Positions 8,401 to 15,251 are shown, counted from the stretch's first letter. The stretch: 17,314 nucleotides of DNA from Bacteroidales bacterium (GCA_900752535.1 CAADVV010000078.1:1-17314); one strand, 5' to 3'. Notes: generated from the sequence alone by a model not told the origin. Translations and numbers: made by a program.

Positions 8401-10047
8401 TCAGAACCCTATTTTCATCACCTCGGTTTCGAGCATATCGCGGTCGCCGAGGGCCTTGTTGCGCACCTTTGTGCGGTAGTTGTAGATGGTCGTGACTGAA
8501 TATCCCAGAAACTTTGCAATCTTGACGCTGTCCGTTATGTCGAGGCGTATCAGGGCAAAGATTCTCAGCTCAGTCGTGAGCGACCCTTCGGTCTTGGGGA
8601 TTATGCGCCCTTCGGGCACAAGCAGTTTGTTGAAGTCGTCGATGAAGGTTGGGAAGAGGCGTAGGAAAGTCTCGTCAAAGTTGCGGTAGAATTCGTTGAG
8701 CTCTTTGCTGATGGCCTCATCATTTTGCAGCATTTCGGTGACTTCGGCGGTTTTGCCGGCGCTGAGGAGTCGACGGAGGCGTTTACGGTAGGAGTCGAAA
8801 CGTCCTATCAGGTCGAGACTCTGGTCCATGTAGCGGCCTACATACTCGGTTTTGAGCGACGAGTTTTCGGCGATGGTCCGATTGGCCTGTTTCAGTTGTT
8901 TTGACGAGTCGAGAAGCCCGGCGTTGGCCTTCTTGAGACTCTCGTTGGCCCGGTCTGCCTCGGATTTGGCTGCGCGGGCGCGTCCGAGCAGTTTCAGAAC
9001 ATAGACTACGGCCACAGCCAGACCCGCAAGGAGTGCCACGATGACCCAGAGCATGATGTGCAGACGCTGTTGCTGCTCGTCGAGTGCCTTGACATACATC
9101 TCGTTTATCAGCGGGAAGACCTCGTTGATTTCATAGATGCGCAGACGCGAATTAGACTTTGTGGCGTCATCAAGAGATATGCGCATGAGCCTGTAGGCTT
9201 CGGCTACATTTCCCTCGCGATAGAGCATCAGAGCCAGCTGCCTGAGTGAAACATACTCGCGTACACCGGTTCGCAGGTCGTTGATGGCCGATATAATCAG
9301 CTGTCGCTTCTCGTTTTTGCTGTCGCCCAGACCGTTATACGACATTGACAGGGTGTATGCAAAAACCGCCATGTCGCGGTCTGAGGCGTCGTGGGTGCGG
9401 ATATAGCTGTAGATGGTGTCGATGGCCTCTTTGTAGCGTCCGTGGGCGTTGAGTTTGTCGCCCATGATGAGGGCGTGAACTGCCGATGAAGGATCATTGA
9501 CGCTCAGCAAAGAGTCGCGAAATCTGTCTGTCAGAGCCGCATAGCGTTCGCGGTCAAGCGGCCGCGTGGCGTAGTCTGTCATGTTGCCATAAAGGGTCCT
9601 CATTATATAGAAATAATAGGGCCTCAGGTATCTCTCGTCATAGTTCAGACGCAGCGAGTCCATGATGTCGAGCGTCTCTTTATACATGCCTGTCATGGCC
9701 AGCACGCTTGCTTGATTCATACGTGCGTTGGTCTGCCGCGGGCGGTCGTTCATCCGCCGCGCAAGCTCTTCGCGTTCCTCGGCTACGTTGAGCGCCGAGT
9801 CCGAGCTATAGTTGTAGTAGGCATCAAAAAGCGGCTGAAGCGCATCATAGCGTTCCTCATAGTTGTGCTTGGAGTCGACAATGCGGCGCAAACTGTCAAT
9901 GCGGGCGCTTTTCTGACGTATAAAGATGGCACGTTCCGACAGCGTCCGGTTCAGAACGTCCATCAGTGAGTCAGTGTCGTCGGGCGCCGCAGCCATTGCG
10001 ACAACGGCGAGCAATAGTGCGGTGATTGTTGTCAGAAAGCGTTTCAT
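8401..10047 (-). CDS. susR: SusR-like membrane-spanning transcriptional regulator (TPR sensor, TM, C-terminal HTH)
   Basis: Predicted 548-residue inner membrane regulator of the locus, built like SusR of the starch system. An N-terminal signal sequence (1-20, TTITALLLAVVAMAA) leads into a helical TPR-like sensor region (about 60-320) expected in the periplasm. One membrane helix follows (about 331-353, MLWVIVALLAGLAVAVVYVL), then a charged coiled coil (about 356-395), the DUF6377-like cytoplasmic region, and a C-terminal helix-turn-helix (about 502-533; ITDSVKIAKFLGYSVTTIYN) of the LuxR-like kind. The frame is open 54 codons further upstream, but that extension crosses a consensus promoter and lacks a signal sequence, so ATG at 10047 is chosen. 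It probably senses oligosaccharide in the periplasm and activates susC. It is transcribed separately, 236 bases upstream of the susC ATG on the same strand. Confidence 0.85.
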   Translation of the reverse strand: MKRFLTTITALLLAVVAMAAAPDDTDSLMDVLNRTLSERAIFIRQKSARIDSLRRIVDSKHNYEERYDALQPLFDAYYNYSSDSALNVAEEREELARRMNDRPRQTNARMNQASVLAMTGMYKETLDIMDSLRLNYDERYLRPYYFYIMRTLYGNMTDYATRPLDRERYAALTDRFRDSLLSVNDPSSAVHALIMGDKLNAHGRYKEAIDTIYSYIRTHDASDRDMAVFAYTLSMSYNGLGDSKNEKRQLIISAINDLRTGVREYVSLRQLALMLYREGNVAEAYRLMRISLDDATKSNSRLRIYEINEVFPLINEMYVKALDEQQQRLHIMLWVIVALLAGLAVAVVYVLKLLGRARAAKSEADRANESLKKANAGLLDSSKQLKQANRTIAENSSLKTEYVGRYMDQSLDLIGRFDSYRKRLRRLLSAGKTAEVTEMLQNDEAISKELNEFYRNFDETFLRLFPTFIDDFNKLLVPEGRIIPKTEGSLTTELRIFALIRLDITDSVKIAKFLGYSVTTIYNYRTKVRNKALGDRDMLETEVMKIGF

Positions 10048-10056
10048 TCCGGCAGA

Positions 10057-10087
10057 CAAAATTAACAAAACAACCTGAAATTTCAAA
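10057..10087 (-). promoter_or_regulatory. Consensus promoter of the susR-like gene, near-leaderless
   Basis: On the minus strand the -33 box TTTG is at 10087-10084 and the -7 box TAATTTTG at 10064-10057, with a 19-base spacer. Both match the Bacteroidetes consensus fully. The -7 box ends only 9 bases before the chosen ATG at 10047, so the predicted leader is a handful of bases. This also supports the shorter start, because the longer frame would begin upstream of the promoter. Confidence 0.65.
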
Positions 10088-10189
10088 ACAGGCCTAATCT
10101 GCGCGATGCCAGCGTCGTCAGTACGCATCGTCTGTCGGGGCGGCGGTGTTGCTTGCGGCGTCGTATAAACCCCTCCGGTTGATTTTTTG

Positions 10190-10221
10190 TTTGGATAATT
10201 GAGAAACAATTACTATTTTCG
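10190..10221 (+). promoter_or_regulatory. Promoter of xerC-hpf
   Basis: TTTG at 10190-10193, a 20-base spacer, and TATTTTCG at 10214-10221 (TAnnTTTG with one mismatch). The xerC ATG follows 27 bases later. The promoter is divergent from that of the susR-like gene. Confidence 0.6.
10196..10212. promoter_or_regulatory. Perfect dyad TAATTGAGAAACAATTA in the xerC promoter spacer
   Basis: Six-base arms TAATTG and CAATTA with a 5-base centre AGAAA lie wholly between the -33 and -7 boxes of the xerC promoter. A protein bound here would block RNA polymerase, so it is a candidate operator. No regulator is identified. Confidence 0.35.
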
Positions 10222-10248
10222 TAGCCAGACACCCCAACAGCCGACGTG

Positions 10249-11184
10249 ATGGATATTATAGACTGCTTTATCCGCTATCTTGAGGCCGAACTTAATCTCT
10301 CGCCTAACACCGTGGCGGCCTATGCCCGCGACCTGCGGCAGGGGGAATCGTTTGCCACCGGTGACGGCGCCCGTGAGTTTCGCCCTGACGACGTGACGGC
10401 TTCAGATTTACGCACATGGCTCGCAGCCGAACGTCGCACAGAATGCTCGGCGCGCACGCTGCGACGCAAGACCCAGTCGCTTCGGGCCTTCTATCGCTAT
10501 CTGATGACAACCGAGGGCCTGAAATCCAATCCTGCGGCTGATATAGACACTGCGCGTCTGCCGCGGCCGTTGCCCGTGTTTGTGCGTCAGTCTGAGACCG
10601 GAGCGATGCTTGACGCTATGGAGCGCGATGCCGCAGACACCGATGATTTCACGTCGGTCCGCAACGCTCTTATGGTCGAGATGCTCTATCAGACAGGCAT
10701 GAGAAGTCAGGAGCTGATTGACCTCGAAGACGACGCTGTTGACACAGCAGCCTCGCGGATGCGCGTGATGGGTAAACGGCGTAAAGAGCGCATAATCCCC
10801 TTCGGACCGCGTCTCGCAGCCATGATTGACGACTATAGGGCGCGACGGGCCCGTGCGACGGGAGTTTCGGCCACAGATGCGTTTTTTGTGCGTCCTGACG
10901 GCCGTCCGCTTTACCGTCGTCTCGTCTGGAGTGTGGTCCACACGGCCATGGCTGACGCCGGGGTCCACGCCTCGCGCATGAGTCCCCATGTGCTGCGCCA
11001 TTCCTGCGCCACCGACATGCTCAATGCCGGCGCCGATCTCAACTCGGTCAGAGAACTTTTAGGCCACGCCTCGTTAGCAACAACTCAGGTGTACACACAC
11101 CTGACATATAGAGACTTATTGAACAACTATCAACACGCGCATCCACGCGCACAATCAAGAAAGGAGACAAACCATGGAAGTTAG
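10249..11184 (+). CDS. xerC: Tyrosine recombinase XerC
   Basis: A 311-residue tyrosine recombinase of the Xer type, which with its partner resolves chromosome dimers at dif. The N-terminal SAM-like core-binding domain covers about 1-90 (LNLSPNTVAAYARDL) and the catalytic domain about 110-300. The active site set is complete: Arg152 (QTGMRSQEL), Lys176 (MGKRRKERIIPF), His247 and Arg250 (HVLRH), His273 (LLGHASL) and nucleophile Tyr282 (TTQVYTHL). The C-terminal YQHAHPRAQSRK resembles the AHPRA tail of XerC rather than XerD. An in-frame GTG lies one codon upstream; ATG at 10249 is preferred. The last 11 bases overlap hpf in another frame, so the two genes are co-transcribed and probably translationally coupled. 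XerC versus XerD is judged from the tail motif only. Confidence 0.85.
   Translation: MDIIDCFIRYLEAELNLSPNTVAAYARDLRQGESFATGDGAREFRPDDVTASDLRTWLAAERRTECSARTLRRKTQSLRAFYRYLMTTEGLKSNPAADIDTARLPRPLPVFVRQSETGAMLDAMERDAADTDDFTSVRNALMVEMLYQTGMRSQELIDLEDDAVDTAASRMRVMGKRRKERIIPFGPRLAAMIDDYRARRARATGVSATDAFFVRPDGRPLYRRLVWSVVHTAMADAGVHASRMSPHVLRHSCATDMLNAGADLNSVRELLGHASLATTQVYTHLTYRDLLNNYQHAHPRAQSRKETNHGS
11161..11166 (+). promoter_or_regulatory. Shine-Dalgarno sequence AAGGAG for hpf inside xerC
   Basis: AAGGAG is followed by a 7-base spacer (ACAAACC) and the hpf ATG at 11174, which is optimal spacing. It lies within the last codons of xerC. No comparable site precedes any other gene in the window, in keeping with the rarity of these sites in Bacteroidetes. 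Confidence 0.7.
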
Positions 11185-11467
11185 CATCCAGTCAATCCAC
11201 TTTGACATCAACGAAAAGCTCAAAGCGTTTATCAACAAGAAACTCGATAAGCTCGAACATCGCAATCCCTGTATAACCTATGCCGAATTCAATCTCCGCG
11301 TGGTTAAACCCGAGACCGCAATGAATAAGAACGTCATATTGAAATTAGGCGTGCCCAATCAGGGCGATATGGTCGCCGACAAGACCGCCGACACATTTGA
11401 AGAAGCTGTCGACAAGTGTCTTGAGGCTGTCGAGAAACAGCTTGAGAAACTGAAAGATATGAAATAA
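11174..11467 (+). CDS. hpf: Ribosome hibernation promoting factor, short form
   Basis: A 97-residue HPF/RaiA (S30AE) family protein, which binds the decoding region of the 30S subunit and silences ribosomes in stationary phase or stress. The N-terminal MEVSIQSIHFDINEKLKAF and the helix INKKLDKLEHRN match the family's first strand and helix; the beta strands run through about 85, and the C-terminal helix is EAVDKCLEAVEKQLEKLKDM. It lacks the C-terminal dimerisation domain of long HPF, so it is the short form. The start lies within xerC (11-base overlap) behind a strong Shine-Dalgarno, unusual in this phylum. In Bacteroides, as I recall, hpf is followed by tRNA genes and tuf; here lpxD follows. 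Confidence 0.92.
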   Translation: MEVSIQSIHFDINEKLKAFINKKLDKLEHRNPCITYAEFNLRVVKPETAMNKNVILKLGVPNQGDMVADKTADTFEEAVDKCLEAVEKQLEKLKDMK

Positions 11468-11536
11468 ACAGTTTCGTAGTGAGATACCGGCCCATCGCTT
11501 TGTGCCTACTCTCACATGAAACCGGAACAACCATGA

Positions 11537-11583
11537 CAGCCGGCGCCCGCAAAGCCTCTATGGCCACGTGGCAGCGCCGGCTG
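11537..11583 (+). terminator. GC-rich inverted repeat downstream of hpf, possible terminator
   Basis: CAGCCGGCGC (11537-11546) pairs perfectly with GCGCCGGCTG (11574-11583). The 27-base interior contains the palindrome GCCACGTGGC (11563-11572), so a branched fold is possible. Only a weak T-rich stretch (CTTTACTT) follows. It begins 69 bases after the hpf stop. Termination is likely but the shape is not classical. Confidence 0.5.
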
Positions 11584-11648
11584 CTTTACTTGGTGTAAGA
11601 CGTGGGGAGCCGCTGCCCGACGGAGTTTGTATAGCCCTGTCTGTTAAT

Positions 11649-11680
11649 TTTCTGACTATCGACTTTTTTTCATACCTTTG
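11649..11680 (+). promoter_or_regulatory. Promoter of the lpxD-lpxC/fabZ-lpxA operon
   Basis: A perfect -7 box TACCTTTG lies at 11673-11680, with TTTC (three of four for the -33 TTTG) at 11649-11652 and a 20-base spacer. It decides the lpxD start: the in-frame TTG at 11678 lies within the -7 box and so cannot be in the transcript, leaving ATG at 11699. Confidence 0.65.
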
Positions 11681-11698
11681 CAGAAAATTTCAAAAGGC

Positions 11699-12730
11699 AT
11701 GGAAATTTCCGCCGGCCAACTCGCCGAAATGGTCAATGGCGTCGTCGATGGCGACCCCTCAGTGACCGTCAATACGTTCGCCAAAATCGAAGAGGGACAC
11801 CCCGGTGCCATCTCGTTTCTGGCCAACCCTAAATATACCCATTTCATCTACTCTTCACGCTCATCGGTCATCCTGGTGAGCAGCGATTTCGTGGCTGAGC
11901 AGCCTGTTTCGGCCACTCTCATACGCGTAGCCGACCCTTATGCGACTGTGGCACATTTGATGTCGATGGTCGACAAGATGATGCGTCCTGTCAGACGCGG
12001 CGTCGAGCAGCCCAGCTTCGTTGCCGAGGGTGTCACGGTGCCGGATGATGCTTATGTCGGCGCTTTCGCTTACGTCGGCCCCGGTGCGGTAATCGGCCGC
12101 GGAGCGCAGATTTATCCCCAGGCATATGTCGGCGACGGTGCTGTTGTCGGCGAGAACACGGTCATTTACGCCGGAGCTAAAATCTATCCCGGATGCCGTG
12201 TCGGCAACCGCTGCATAATCCATTCGGGCGCTGTCATCGGCGCCGACGGGTTCGGATTCGCCCCCGAAGGCGAGGGCTACTCCAAGATTCCCCAGATGGG
12301 CATCGTCGTTATCGAAGATGATGTCGAAATCGGAGCCAATACCACTGTCGACCGTGCCACAATGGGTGCTACGCGGGTCCGCAAGGGTGTCAAACTCGAC
12401 AATCTCATACAGATTGCCCATAACTGTGAGGTAGGCGAGCACACTGTCATGGCATCGCAGTCTGGTGTCGCCGGGTCGGCAAAAATCGGGTCGCACTGTA
12501 TGATCGGCGGTCAGGTTGGCATAGCCGGTCATTTGACGGTAGGTGACAACGTGCAGATAGGCGCCCAGAGCGGCATTCCAAATTCCGTACCTTCGGGACG
12601 TCGTCTGATGGGAACGCCCGCCATCGACTTCGCTGCATTCGCCCGCACCCAGGTGTTCCTCAAACGCCTGCCCGACCTGTTTAACGACGTGGCCTCGCTC
12701 AAAAAAGCCGCGGGACAAAACAAAAAATAA
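11699..12730 (+). CDS. lpxD: UDP-3-O-(3-hydroxyacyl)glucosamine N-acyltransferase LpxD
   Basis: The third enzyme of lipid A synthesis, transferring a 3-hydroxyacyl chain from acyl carrier protein to the 2-amino group of UDP-3-O-acylglucosamine in the cytoplasm. The 343-residue length is normal. The N-terminal uridine-binding domain covers about 1-100 (ISAGQLAEMVNG, GAISFLANPKY). The left-handed beta helix of hexapeptide repeats follows, about 105-315 (IGADGFGFAPEGEGY, DDVEIGANTTVDR). His241 in IQIAHNCEVG corresponds to the catalytic histidine of the family. A C-terminal helix (LFNDVASLKKAAG) closes the protein. It is the first gene of a three-gene operon, 13 bases before lpxC/fabZ. The longer frame from TTG at 11678 is rejected because of the promoter. 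Confidence 0.95.
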   Translation: MEISAGQLAEMVNGVVDGDPSVTVNTFAKIEEGHPGAISFLANPKYTHFIYSSRSSVILVSSDFVAEQPVSATLIRVADPYATVAHLMSMVDKMMRPVRRGVEQPSFVAEGVTVPDDAYVGAFAYVGPGAVIGRGAQIYPQAYVGDGAVVGENTVIYAGAKIYPGCRVGNRCIIHSGAVIGADGFGFAPEGEGYSKIPQMGIVVIEDDVEIGANTTVDRATMGATRVRKGVKLDNLIQIAHNCEVGEHTVMASQSGVAGSAKIGSHCMIGGQVGIAGHLTVGDNVQIGAQSGIPNSVPSGRRLMGTPAIDFAAFARTQVFLKRLPDLFNDVASLKKAAGQNKK

Positions 12731-12743
12731 ACCAATCGATATA

Positions 12744-14126
12744 ATGAAGCAATTAACTCTCAGTCAAGAGTTCACGGTTAAAGGCAAGGGCCTCCACACC
12801 GGTCTCGAGATTACGGCCACATTTAAGCCCGCACCCGAAAACCACGGGATAAAATTCAAACGCATAGACCTCGAAGGTCAGCCCGTTGTTGACGCTCTCG
12901 CCGAAAACGTTGTCGCCACCTCGCGCGGCACAGTCATCGCACGCGGCGAGACACGCGTGTCAACAATCGAGCACTCCATGGCCGCTCTCTATGGTCTCGG
13001 AGTTGACAACTGCCTGATTGAGGTGAACGCTCCCGAGATGCCCATCCTTGACGGAAGCGCAGCCGTTTATGCCGACATGATTGCAAAGGCTGGTCTGACA
13101 GAGCTTAAGGCCGACAAAGACTACTATCGTGTCAAATCAAAAATAGAGGTCCATGACGACGATACCGGAGCATCGATAGTCGTGCTTCCCTATGACCATC
13201 TGTCGCTCGACGTGATGGTGTCGTTTAACTCACCCGTGCTGGCCAACCAGTATGCCACGCTCGAGTCGACCGACAGATTCGTCGAGGAGATTGCTCCCAG
13301 CCGCACATTCGTCTTCGTGCGTGAGATTGAGCCTCTTGTTCAGAACAACCTCATCAAGGGCGGTGACCTCGACAATGCCATCGTCATCTATGACTCACCC
13401 ATGTCGCAGGAAGCGCTTGACCACGTCGCCGACCTTATGGGTGTCTCTCACAGAGAGGTTAGTGAGTTCGGCTATGTCAACGACAAACCGCTCCAGGCCG
13501 AGAACGAGCCCGCCCGCCACAAGCTCCTAGACCTCATGGGCGACCTCGCCCTTATAGGCCGTCCGCTCCTCGGCAAGGTTATTGCCACCCGTCCCGGCCA
13601 TAAAATCAACACCACTCTCTCCAAGAAGATTCGCCGCGAAATCAAGCATATGGATCTTCAGGCTCCGGTCTATGACCCCAATAAGGCCCCGCTGATGGAC
13701 AATGTGCGTATCCGCGAACTGCTTCCCCACCGCTACCCGATGCTTCTCGTTGACAAAATCATCGAGAAGGGCGAAAATCATATTGTCGGTGTGAAAAACG
13801 TCACTGCCAACGAGCCTTTCTTCACCGGCCACTTCCCTCAGGAGCCCGTGATGCCCGGTGTACTCATGGTCGAGGCCATGGCGCAGACAGGCGGTCTGCT
13901 TGTTCTCTCGTCGGTTGATGATCCCGAGCGTTATTCGACTTATTTCATGAAGATTGACAATGTCAAATTCCGTCAGAAAGTTGTGCCCGGCGACACCCTT
14001 ATTTTCCACGTCTCGTTCCTGACCGAACTGCGCCGCGGCTGCGCCATGATGAAAGGTTATGCTTTCGTGGGCGAAAAAGTAGTCTGTGAGTGTGAGTTTA
14101 TGGCTCAGGTCGTTAAAAACAAATAA
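12744..14126 (+). CDS. lpxC/fabZ: Bifunctional LpxC deacetylase / FabZ dehydratase
   Basis: A 460-residue fusion of two enzymes. Residues about 1-300 are LpxC, the zinc-dependent deacetylase of the committed step of lipid A synthesis. Its motifs are GKGLHTG (14-20), Glu76-His77 in TIEHSMA, His259 and Asp263 in RHKLLDLMGD (zinc ligands His77, His259 and Asp263), and His286 in RPGHKINT. Residues about 315-460 are FabZ, (3R)-hydroxyacyl-ACP dehydratase of fatty acid synthesis, with LLPHRYPMLLVD (326-337), His363 in TGHFPQEP and Glu377 in MVEAMAQTGG as the catalytic pair. Both active sites look intact. This fusion is well known in Bacteroidetes. It joins the enzymes that compete for 3-hydroxyacyl-ACP flux. 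It lies between lpxD (13-base gap) and lpxA (15-base gap). Confidence 0.97.
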   Translation: MKQLTLSQEFTVKGKGLHTGLEITATFKPAPENHGIKFKRIDLEGQPVVDALAENVVATSRGTVIARGETRVSTIEHSMAALYGLGVDNCLIEVNAPEMPILDGSAAVYADMIAKAGLTELKADKDYYRVKSKIEVHDDDTGASIVVLPYDHLSLDVMVSFNSPVLANQYATLESTDRFVEEIAPSRTFVFVREIEPLVQNNLIKGGDLDNAIVIYDSPMSQEALDHVADLMGVSHREVSEFGYVNDKPLQAENEPARHKLLDLMGDLALIGRPLLGKVIATRPGHKINTTLSKKIRREIKHMDLQAPVYDPNKAPLMDNVRIRELLPHRYPMLLVDKIIEKGENHIVGVKNVTANEPFFTGHFPQEPVMPGVLMVEAMAQTGGLLVLSSVDDPERYSTYFMKIDNVKFRQKVVPGDTLIFHVSFLTELRRGCAMMKGYAFVGEKVVCECEFMAQVVKNK

Positions 14127-14141
14127 AAAACTCCGAAGCCC

Positions 14142-14924
14142 ATGGCTAAGATACATCCGTTGGCGGCCGTCGACCCCAAAGCACGTCTTGGCGAGAACGT
14201 CGAGATTGGCCCGTTCTGCAACGTCACAGGTGACGTGACAATCGGCGACAACACACGCCTGATTTCAAACGTCACGGTTATGGACGGCGCGAGAATCGGG
14301 TCTGGCTGTCTGATATTCCCGGGCGCAGTCATCGGCGCCATACCTCAGGACCTGAAATTCCACGGCGAGGAAACCACCGCCGTGGTTGGCAACAATTGCG
14401 TCATTCGCGAGTGTGTGACCATCAACCGCGGTACGGCTTCCAAAGGTACCACTGTCGTCGGCGACAGCTGCTTGATTATGGCATATTGCCACGTAGCTCA
14501 TGACTGCCGTCTGAGCCACCACGTCATCATGTCAAATGCCACTCAACTGGCCGGAGAAGTCGAGGTAGGCGAATGCGCAGTCATCGGCGGAGGCTCGCTG
14601 ATTCACCAGTTCTGCCGCATTGGCGCCTATACGATGATTCAGGGCGGAGCACTGATAAACAAGGATATACCTCCGTTTGTCAAGGCTGCCCGCGAACCGA
14701 TTTCGTTTGCCGGACTCAACATCGTCGGTCTTCGCCGTCGCGGCTTTGATGCCGATCAGATGCGTGAGATTCAGGATATCTACCACATTCTTTTCCAGTC
14801 AAGTCTGAACACGACCGACGCAGTCAGACGTATCGTGGAGACGATGCCTGAGACCCCTGTGCGCAACCGCATCGTCGACTTTGTCAAATCCTCGGAGCGC
14901 GGCATACTGAAAGGATACTCCTGA
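14142..14924 (+). CDS. lpxA: Acyl-ACP--UDP-N-acetylglucosamine O-acyltransferase LpxA
   Basis: The first enzyme of lipid A synthesis, adding a 3-hydroxyacyl chain to the 3-OH of UDP-GlcNAc. The 260-residue length is normal. Residues about 3-185 form the left-handed beta helix of hexapeptide repeats (VEIGPFCNVTGDVTIGD). PQDLKFHGEETT (68-79) is the characteristic loop. AYCHVAHDC (114-122) holds His117 and His120, the latter matching the catalytic histidine (His125 in E. coli). IGGGSLIHQFCRIGAYTMIQ is the family's acyl-chain ruler region. The C-terminal helical domain begins with NIVGLRRRGFD. It is the last gene of the operon, followed 22 bases later by a strong terminator. Confidence 0.96.
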   Translation: MAKIHPLAAVDPKARLGENVEIGPFCNVTGDVTIGDNTRLISNVTVMDGARIGSGCLIFPGAVIGAIPQDLKFHGEETTAVVGNNCVIRECVTINRGTASKGTTVVGDSCLIMAYCHVAHDCRLSHHVIMSNATQLAGEVEVGECAVIGGGSLIHQFCRIGAYTMIQGGALINKDIPPFVKAAREPISFAGLNIVGLRRRGFDADQMREIQDIYHILFQSSLNTTDAVRRIVETMPETPVRNRIVDFVKSSERGILKGYS

Positions 14925-14946
14925 TTCCGTAGCCGCTCTACCGCCA

Positions 14947-14985
14947 CATACAACCCTGTCGGCACCCTGCCGACAGGGTTGTATG
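14947..14985 (+). terminator. Perfect 18-bp hairpin, terminator of the lpx operon
   Basis: CATACAACCCTGTCGGCA (14947-14964), loop CCC, and its exact reverse complement at 14968-14985. CATTTACTTGTTTTA follows, moderately T-rich. It sits 22 bases after the lpxA stop and separates the operon from the next gene. Confidence 0.85.
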
Positions 14986-15029
14986 CATTTACTTGTTTTA
15001 CCATCACATAACTTAAAATTCATTGAGCT

Positions 15030-15251
15030 ATGAATCAGGATATTCAGTTTCAGATCGAATGTCTTGCGACAGAACTTGCCGAAATGCTCATCCGGGAATA
15101 TGGCTGGGATATCCGTCGCGCCCTTGATGAATTATATTCTTCTGGCACGTTCACAAAGCTTAATGACCCCGAATGTGGCCTTTACTATCAGGGCGCAGTA
15201 TATATCTTTCAGTTCCTCAAATCCGAAATAGAAACCGGCAAAATCGCATAG
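15030..15251 (+). CDS. Small protein of unknown function, 73 residues
   Basis: I do not recognise a characterised function. The protein is MNQDIQFQ, then a helix (ECLATELAEMLIREYG), WDIRRALDELYSSGTF, a short turn with DPECGLYYQ, and a final helix (AVYIFQFLKSEIETG). It is acidic, with no signal peptide or membrane segment, so it should be cytoplasmic. The pattern Ala-Leu-Asp..Tyr-Ser-Ser-x-Thr-Phe, GLY and Y.F.FLK.E recalls a family of small proteins that I remember often lying next to DUF3990/DUF3791 genes in toxin-antitoxin-like clusters; here no such partner is present. It starts 44 bases after the lpx terminator, so it probably has its own promoter, although none matching the consensus is clear. 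Clean start and stop, the possible family pattern and the flanking terminator support a real gene. Confidence 0.7.
   Translation: MNQDIQFQIECLATELAEMLIREYGWDIRRALDELYSSGTFTKLNDPECGLYYQGAVYIFQFLKSEIETGKIA

Noticed and set aside
10048..10209. N-terminal extension of the SusR-like regulator by 54 residues
   Set aside because: It spans the consensus promoter and would hide the signal sequence; ATG at 10047 fits the family better.
10408..11001. Open frame of 197 codons opposite xerC
   Set aside because: Antisense to the recombinase catalytic domain; no start signal or domain.
11678..11698. lpxD start at TTG, seven codons earlier
   Set aside because: That TTG is part of the -7 promoter box TACCTTTG, so it cannot be in the mRNA made from that promoter.
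11861..12718. Open frame of 285 codons opposite lpxD
   Set aside because: LpxD on the plus strand has its full family motifs and length. The opposite frame is a compositional shadow of the hexapeptide repeats.
12744..14126. LpxC-FabZ fusion as a novel architecture
   Set aside because: This bifunctional fusion is well established in Bacteroidetes, so it is annotated but not novel.
13527..14156. Open frame of 209 codons opposite lpxC/fabZ
   Set aside because: Antisense to the FabZ domain, whose catalytic motifs are intact; no independent signal for a gene.
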